Origin: Cylicocyclus nassatus
Lineage: Eukaryota > Nematoda > Chromadorea > Rhabditida > Strongylidae
Reading direction: 5' to 3'
Assembly (NCBI GenBank): GCA_958299035.1
Contig: CATQJL010000223.1
Span: forward strand, 1 to 64,000
DNA length: 64,000 bases
The notes below the pieces were generated by a model that saw nothing but the letters and a program-made list of their open reading frames with translations, made no database searches and was not told the origin of the DNA. The position numbers and the translations under genes were made by a program. Shown here in pieces: positions 57,000 to 64,000 of the stretch. Within the stretch, counting starts at the first letter, position 1. Each line of letters starts with the position of its first letter.

Positions 57000-59250
57000 C
57001 GTTCATGTCTCATTCATAAATAGTGAATATGCTCTTTGTTATCGTATTCTTGACCAATGATTTGGGGGGGGGGGGAAGGAGCAGGGGCCAACGTAAGAAA
57101 CTGTGGTAAAAATTCAATATTGAAACCAAAAATTTTCATGGTTGTCGTTATTTAGATATCAAGTATCGTGAATGTAGTAAATGGAAAAAGTTCAAAATCT
57201 CTTTTGGCTTATGGCATCAATCTGATCATTATCAATCTTTGTTTTTGAAATCTCTACATCGCGGTTTTAAAATCATAAGTTCGTTATTTGGAGAAGTAGC
57301 AATGAAATTAAAGGCGCTTCCAACAAAGACATCCTCCTAACTTTACATCTTTCTGGAACCAAATGTATCTCTTCCCTTTCCTGTTCATCCCTCTCCCGAC
57401 TGCTATAGAAACAATTCTCATCATTTTTGCCTTGAACCCTTGCATTTTCGCATTTTCCAACCTTCCCGCAATTTTTTTTCAATCTGTTGTTGATGTCATG
57501 TCTCTAATCCTCTAACTTGTTGATGCCTTCTCTTTCTCATATGTAACAGTTTCGAGTGTGCTTAGACTATTTTGCCTTGAACAATTAAGAATAACAATAG
57601 GAGACGCGATTTACGAATAAGAGGGTAGGTGACTTATTTGTTGAAGAATCTACTCTTTAGTCATTTTTGTCTCAGCAAAGCAGTAACTTCAAGCTCCTAG
57701 CACGGCTGGAGGCGATTCTTTGTTTATTCTTCTTTCCCAACAGAACTAAAACTGCATTTAGCTGCTCCTACTATCTCAGGGGAGCCTTGCAGAAAATGGC
57801 TATTGGCTATATAAAAGCGTTTGACAGCAGGCAAGTTATAGAGCTTATCTCATTCCTTTGTTTTTTTTTGCATGTATCTTCAGTTCATATCAAACGTCTT
57901 TTCCAAATCCCAAACATCCTCGTCATTTTTTGTTGAGTCCGTTTATGTAGGACATGGCCATTTGAACCTTTTTCACCTCAAATGTTATCTTTCATTTTCA
58001 GCAATTGCTCTGCATTTTCGGAAAAAACGGCACAGTGCTAATTAGTTTCTGAAATTACACTGCGACTTATATACATTTGCATTGTATCTATATAAGACTG
58101 CTGCAGCTTAGAAGTAAGCTGTATTGCTAAATTTAGGATCTGCTAATCTATCTTCAAAGAAAACCTTGACTACCGTTTTATCAGGCTTTGCACCTGAAAA
58201 GCGGACTTGGAACATACAGTAATAATGGAGAACTTCGGCCTACTTTTGGGCAGGGTTTTGTTCATGGTGACCATCTCATTTTATTCTCAATCCCTGTTAT
58301 TTCCCTGACCGCCATAGAGCACATGTAAGATGCAGCAAGGAAAAAATGTTGTATTTCAGATCTCTGGTCGTAAATGGCATATTACGCGTCATCCTTCCCA
58401 TTTGCTCTGACAGGCTTCTTTAATGATTACTTTGAGAAGGCCAAGCATCAGAAGATTGTTTTCTTCACACGTTTGAGTGTTGAAAAAGCTAAAGTCTCGT
58501 TAGCATTACATATGCTCAGAAATACCCTATTTCTCTTAGAGCTAGTTTAGAAAAAATAGGGTAATTTTAAGCCCGACATTCGGCGAACTGTCCTAGCTGT
58601 CCAATTTCTAGGAACTCCATTTCTTCTCACACGCCTTTTCTTCTTCTTGAATGTTGTTCCCTAGGACAGTTCTAGAGTTATCAGCTCAATGTCATTCATT
58701 GATAAGCATAAACAAAAAGCATGCAAGCTATTTCGAGTTTGTGGAAGTAGAATAGCAATTGTTAAGAACATATCAGCATGAATTTTAAATGCCCAAAGGC
58801 ACGCCACACAAACGCGAATATTACCGCATGCTTGAAGAACTTATACACTTCCACACGTTCCAAGCAATAGTTATTCCATGATTTTTCACTCCAATACTTG
58901 GGATCATCTGTCCATTATCATTCTCTTATCCCATTTATCTCCAAGATTCACCCAGACTTCAGTAGTGACTAGTGATGTCCATAGAGGAATATATTCACTA
59001 ATCCGACTGAACTTTTTTTGTTGTATATTGTGTACAATAGGTGCACTAATTTCATGTCTAAGAAAAAATTGTCCCATATTTCATGCCATTCAGCAGCCGC
59101 CTTAACGATAAGTTTTGCATTTTTTCGCATATTTCTCCTCCACTATTCCATATTATCACTCTCGTTTTTCTTCCGTATTGGTTCGACTTCATAGCCCACT
59201 ATATCTCGTGACCGTCAGGCATTTTGCACGGAAATGGTTTTAAAGATTAG
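57000..59250. other. Unit C non-coding stretch
   Basis: Includes a G homopolymer at 57064-57075. No exon is supported. Confidence 0.4.
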
Positions 59251-59257
59251 GAGGAGC

Positions 59258-59397
59258 TCACTTACACTTGAGTGCAAAGCGAACACTTGGTCTCCCGACA
59301 TAAATTACCTTCGTCAAATTATACGTTCTAAGCGACTGTCCTTTTCCATATGCGGCTGTTTGAGTTCGAACGTCCAGAGTAAAAAGCATCCATTTGG
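59258..59397 (-). CDS. Gene M C-terminal exons, unit C
   Basis: Exon 59397-59309 follows GCTAAACAG, is open for 29 codons (KWMLFTLDVRTQTAAYGK, then GQSLRTYNLTK) and ends at GTAATT. The final exon is TGT AAG TGA (59266-59258), but the acceptor reads CACTCAAG, suggesting slight decay from CACTTCAG. The arrangement matches unit A and unit B. Upstream exons could not be fixed, although a minus-strand block (TSLLRD) near 59815 is also shared with unit A. Confidence 0.45.
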
Positions 59398-60299
59398 CTG
59401 TTTAGCTCAGCTTCTGTATTACGGCTAAACTTTTTGTTATTTTCAGAATTTATCCTTATCTTATTTTTTTCACTTCCCGATTGGGCAGCCTAATTCGAGA
59501 TCTTTTTACTCAAAATTGTTTTCGCAAAATTCTCATGATTACCGACAGAGAATACTTTTCCTAAGCATTTGGTAATTGATGTGTGTGGCTCCGATTGCTT
59601 TTACTCAATCAGCCACCTTCTTCTCATAATTCTGCAAAATTACGTAGATATGCAGACTATCATGATGTTTTTGATAACTTCCAAACTTCTATAATAAGAA
59701 TCGCAAACATATGGAGATTTCTCCCAACCACACCTCATTCTGTACCAATCATGACATCCCATGAGATGATGATTATTTTTGAAATTAGCTCTAACACTTT
59801 GCAGTCACGCAATAGCGATGTCGTAGACCAGGAATATAAGATAGTGGATATTGAACACCGCTTTATTGAGATGGCTGACTGATGCATGCAATCCAAATAA
59901 ACCCGTCTTTGTTTCCATTTGTGCGCATGCAAAAGCTTTCCACACGAGATGCCTAATCAAAATGGAGAACAAATTCTGAAAGAATCCAATTAAGATTATG
60001 CAAAATACCGACATTATGACCCTCTTATGCAGAAAATATAATAACTTACAGCGCTCCACAAGTCGAAGAAAATTTTTGCAAATAAGGGAAACGGGAAAAA
60101 GTTTGTTATTCATTTGTTTTTGTTATTTACTATATTATTATTTATTGTCATCCTTACCTTGCTCTCAAAGAGGCCAGTGTCCGTGTAGATTTCTGTGATT
60201 TGCGAATGATGGGGAGAGGAGGAAGGCCAGCTAATGGTCAAATTTGCTTCAATTATCCCAGTTTACTTTGATACCACTTTACGATACTTGAGTAGAAGG

Positions 60300-60378
60300 C
60301 TTTGTCGGTTTGTCGGCGGGGCTGAACCTTAGTCCCACCGGTAGCGGCGCCTCATACGACAGTCCCTTCCATCCTAGC
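60300..60378 (-). repeat. tRNA-derived (SINE-like) sequence
   Basis: The minus strand reads GGCGCCGCTACCGGTGGGACT followed by a B-box-like AAGGTTCAGCCCCGCC. It is related to 39600-39692 and similarly placed relative to gene M. Confidence 0.42.
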
Positions 60379-60744
60379 TACCTCTCAAAAAAATCATCAT
60401 TTCCAACAGATCGCAGAATCTTGTTTGTATCATCGTTCCCCGTCTCGCAGTAATGATCCTCTCTTTTATCCCTTTATTCTTTTACAAGACAAGTGCGAAA
60501 ATAAGGTTATCTGAGAGCGAACCAGAGAACGATGATATTTCAATTTTTTGGAAAAAAACGATTGCAAACCTAGGAAATTGGGAGCATTATGTTCCTGCAA
60601 GTTAGAGAAATGATCTTATTATTAGATGCTCTTTCACACTTTCACAAGAAGCCTCGTATTGGTGATTGTTTAGAGAAAATATTCCTTAGATAATCTTCCT
60701 TGTCATTATAAATAATTTTCGAAACCAAGTCTCGAGCAAATGAT

Positions 60745-61673
60745 GGAAGCTTAGATTTGTGCAGCAAATATCTCGCAAGTCACTGGACTGGGACGAGAGA
60801 GGCATACGAGTTGATGGGAGATTCCTGTCGAACCTTCGTTTTGCGGACGACATCGTTCTCTTCTCGAGCAGTATTACCGAAGCAGAGACGATGTTGAAGG
60901 AACTTAACGAAGTGGGGAAGAAGATCGGATTGCGAATAACTCGGAAGTAGGTTTAGTTTATGAGGAACGCCGTTTGCGAAGATGCAGGAGTGAAATTGGA
61001 AGACACCCCGATTATGGAGAAGTCTTCTTACGTGTATTTCGGACGTTCGATGAACATGGAGAACGACTTGAGGGAAGAACTTAACAGGAGAAGAAGAGCA
61101 GCCTGTGCCGCTTTCGAGCCCCTGAAGGAAGCCACCGACCAACTGATGGACCCGGAGTTTCGTGTCCACCTGTTCGACTCAACCGTTCTCCCGGCGCTCT
61201 GTTACGCAGCTGAGACTTGGGCCGACACTGTAGCCACGTCGAAAGCTTTACGGACCACCCACAGAGCGCTAGAGCGTAATCTTCTGAAGATGACCCGACA
61301 CAAACAACATCTCGTCGGACTTCGCAGTACGGGTATGAGGAGAATGTCCCGTCTTCGTGACCCAGCGGATTACGTTGCGAAAGTGAAGCATCGATTGGCC
61401 GGTCACATTATGAGAAGAACAGACGACAGATGGACACTAAGAACATCGGAGTGAATTCCTCGCGAAGCAAAACGTCCCCGAGGAAGACCTCCAACGAGAT
61501 GGGCAAACGTGTTCGTGGAACGGATGGACCAGCTAAGAAATCAGCTGGATACGATTTTTGCACCTGGAACTCGTGGACGCAGCCACCGACCTCAGCCAAG
61601 AAGATCGTGGATGTCTGAAGCGAGGGACATGGAGAAATGGAAACTTCTGAGCTGGGGTCCGCACGTCACGTGA
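60745..61673 (+). pseudogene. 5'-truncated RTE-like reverse transcriptase
   Basis: The frame holds the catalytic LRFADDIVLFSS motif (FADD box) near the start. Then come SYVYFGRSMNMENDLREEL, the STVLPALCYAAETW block, TTHRALERNLL, a GHIMRR motif and a C-terminal RPRGRPPTRWANVF segment ending SWGPHVT-TGA. This order is that of the hookworm RTE-type non-LTR polymerases. In-frame stops lie at 60948-60950, 60954-60956 and 61452-61454 (a Trp codon changed to TGA). The endonuclease and palm N-terminus are missing. It is inserted in unit C only, and ATCTAAGTATCCAAGTAAGTA may be the 3' tail. Confidence 0.85.
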
Positions 61674-62631
61674 AGCCGGGCCATCTAAGTATCCAAGTAA
61701 GTAATATCTCGCATAACTTGTGCTATAACTACTTTTGTTCCTTACTTCTTTGTGCCAAGAGCATCACGCGCGTGGAACATTGTAATTTCGGCCTTCTAGG
61801 GATTCTCCGAATAACTAATCATGTCCAGCTCAGAATTTTACCTTCTACAATTTGTAACGCAGAATCTTTTACTGAGATCATCACATCCATCTCCAGGTTG
61901 CTCCTGCATGGATAATTAGAGTCTGAAATATGTTTTTGATATAATATTTTTCTATTTTTTTCTCTGTCGTCTCCGAATCATAAACGCAACAAGATGACTT
62001 TATTTAATCGCTATACCCGGGAATGAATCCTCCATCGTGTAATGTGACAGGTTTTTTAAAGTGTTTTTAGCTAATGAGCGCTTTTACGCCAATGCAATAC
62101 ACTTTCATCAGGCTGGCTACTCCTAATGACTTTCAGGCAAAAAACCGTAATTCCTCAATTTTTTCGACATAGCAATCTTCCTATCTGCAAAATCAATTTG
62201 TTTTTTCAAAAGGATTTTCAGCTATTATGACGAAACGCTGAGAAAATTTTATTTTGTCTTCGGTTTGCTTTTGCTTAAAAAGTCATCGCATGCAAAGAGT
62301 GCACCCTCTTGCGTCCCAGTGAAATAGTTTATGTTTCGACAAAATAGCAGACGATAGGAAAGATGGAAGAGTGCATGATCAGAGAAACGCCGACAGCGTA
62401 CGCAGTGCCGCCTGTCTCTGGCGCTAACTCAACTCGCCTATACGTAAGGACTAGTGTTAAGTGATAGAAATGCAAGGGGACTAATTGATTTCTTCTGACG
62501 GATATTGCGATTGCGGACTTGATTCCAGAAGTACTTTTGTGGTGGGGGTTTTCATCACAGGAAAATTTCGAATCCAATTTTGCAGGTGTCAGCCCTATAG
62601 AAAAGTGCTGATCCAAATAAGTCTCTAAAAA

Positions 62632-62784
62632 TTAAGGGACTCCTGCCAGTCTCATTTCAAAACTTAGATCCTCTCGCCCTTTCAAGTGAATATGATCATA
62701 ATTTGTTGCAGAAAAAGACCAACTGAGTAAATTCGCAGCATAAAATGCGCCAATGTGCATGCCATCCACATTGCGCGTGAGTTT
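62632..62784 (-). CDS. Candidate terminal exon within unit D
   Basis: After CGACGAAATCCAG, 50 codons are open to TAA: KLTRNVDGMHIGAFYAANLL, then SATNYDHIHLKG, ending MRLAGVP. The frame is also open upstream of the acceptor (LRQTLFDEIQ). A second minus-strand open stretch after TTTTCTATAG (62600-62329, DENPHHKSTSGIKSAIAIS) lies downstream. Units B and C lack this segment, so it was inserted into unit D or lost from the others. No family recognised. Confidence 0.33.
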   Translation of the reverse strand, partial: KLTRNVDGMHIGAFYAANLLSWSFSATNYDHIHLKGREDLSFEMRLAGVP

Positions 62785-63035
62785 CTGGATTTCGTCGAAC
62801 AAAGTTTGTCTCAGATTTTGAAGGGGCAAAGTATACGAAGGAAGTATCTTTCAAGGTCTTTTTTCTATAACTTTTTCTTCCAAGCAATCGCAGCGTGTAT
62901 GCAAAGTGGCCAGTCGACATCTAGGCACTATGTGCAGGGATGATTTGCGCACTCACACAGATGAGGTCACGAAATGGTGCTGCTATAGACCGTCAACAAG
63001 TCATTTCACCTATAGTTTATATATGCTATCCCTTA

Positions 63036-63392
63036 GAGGCACCGTCCACCCAGATTTTCATCTTCCACGTTTTTGTCGTTTCAGGGCCTTCTCATGCCCC
63101 CGATTGCGAATATGAAGTCGAGAATGCTCGAAAACCCCGAAAATCCCGTTCCGAAGAACCCACAGGCCGGCTTTCCGGAACGGTCATTGGATGGGCGCGC
63201 ACAAGTGGGCGGGCATGGATGGGGGAGGGCGGGCATGGATGGGGTCCTCGTGCATCTTCGCTATTCCGAAGCAATTTTCTCTCTTCCAAAGCGGCATTTT
63301 GCGCCGCGGTTTGGGAATTGGATTGATAGGGCGCCCTACTATTATATGCTGCCAAAAGCTCAACACCCTCAACTTAGGGTGGACGGTGCCTC
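63036..63392. mobile_element. AGGCACCG-family MITE, 357 bp
   Basis: The ends GAGGCACCGTCCACCC and GGGTGGACGGTGCCTC are inverted, flanked by TA. The centre contains a duplicated GGGCATGGATGGGG. Confidence 0.75.
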
Positions 63393-63959
63393 TAAAGCTT
63401 GAATACCGTATCTTTTACTCATAAAAGCTTGCAGCTTCCTTCTTCCAGATCATTAACATTGTCATTTGACGTTTGTTGACTTACATCATTACAATTATTT
63501 TCCCAATTAGTCTTGCGCACTTCTTTTGGTGACTGCACAAGAACTTGCACTGTAATTGCATAGCCGAACACATGCTTGTTCAATCTCAAGTTTTTTATCT
63601 CATTCCGATTGAATTCCAGTGAGGTATAAAATATCGGAAGGAATTTTGCCTGCGTTCCCATGTTGATGTCATGTGTAGAGATCAGAGTTCGGCAGCCGTG
63701 TCAGCTGGATATCGTTTTGGAGTACAATGCAACGAAGATCGTTTTGCGGATCAGCATGTCGCTGTTCGCTAGAATGACACTCGCATGCAACGGCATGCCG
63801 TCGGTATGCCGCCGATATGCCGGTGCTAACACAGCGCGGCCTTGTTTTAAAAAACGCAATCATATGACAGCAAATTTAGTGTGCCTGCGCGTTGGGGGAT
63901 CCGAACTATGGCCCAAAAATTTATGAAAACTTATGTGAATGAAGGCTTCTGACTTTTTT

Positions 63960-64000
63960 CTGAATTAGCTGGCACCACGTGCCAGCTGGGTGCCAGCTGA
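63960..64000. repeat. Hairpin at the window edge
   Basis: GCTGGCACCACGTGCCAGC is a perfect inverted repeat, followed by a second GTGCCAGC. It may be the start of an element that continues outside. Confidence 0.5.

Larger units (their letters stand above)
37380..64000. repeat. Tandem array of a ~10-kb unit (A-D)
   Basis: The marker CAAGATGACTTTATT recurs at about 41536, 51592 and 61992, and GTGACAGGCTTTTTA follows each. Order is conserved between units: 41.53-51.59 kb aligns with 51.59-61.98 kb throughout (for example 49110/58695 CATTGATAAGCA, 50303/59301 AAATTACCTTCGTCAAATTA). Unit A (37.38-41.53 kb) matches only the last part of the unit and carries a Helitron and a mariner. Unit D is cut by the window edge. 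Divergence is considerable, with many indels. Confidence 0.8.

Overview
The window reads as nuclear DNA of a parasitic (clade V, probably strongylid or hookworm-like) nematode. Introns are short, with TTTTCAG-type acceptors. One gene belongs to the nematode C_tripleX cysteine-repeat family. A dead non-LTR retrotransposon resembles the reverse transcriptases common in hookworm genomes. No bacterial features, CRISPR array, rRNA or convincing intact tRNA gene is visible. The species is an inference, not shown by the sequence.

Genes are sparse and built of very small exons, so long ORFs mislead. The one clearly intact gene is on the minus strand at 9187-11711: ten exons, 426 codons, a signal peptide, seven blocks of CxxxC repeats and a Pro/Thr-rich linker. 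Joining short open exons by splice sites and phase also gives minus-strand models at 489-733, 2064-2294 (in-frame stop), 16230-16721, 29230-31566 and 33656-33801. None of their products could be recognised.

The left 41 kb is otherwise a mosaic of mobile elements: non-autonomous Helitrons (TCTTATATATAAAGC start, CTAG end) carrying an ATCGAT-rich repeat, TA-flanked mariner-like MITEs, TTA-flanked PIF/Harbinger-like foldbacks, an element family with 8-bp target duplications, and a decayed mariner transposase. Two local segmental duplications are present (about 17.0/21.9 kb and 20.6/26.3 kb).

From about 37.4 kb to the right edge lies a tandem array of a roughly 10-kb unit: A about 37.38-41.53 kb, B 41.53-51.59 kb, C 51.59-61.98 kb, D from 61.98 kb. 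Comparing units exposes ancestral genes on both strands that no long ORF shows: a plus-strand gene ending in a short Cys-containing segment, a minus-strand gene whose last exon codes only Cys-Lys-stop, and further minus-strand exons near 44.8-45.5 kb. Most copies are broken. Helitrons, MITEs, an RTE-like fragment and a LINE-tail-like piece inserted into single units after duplication.
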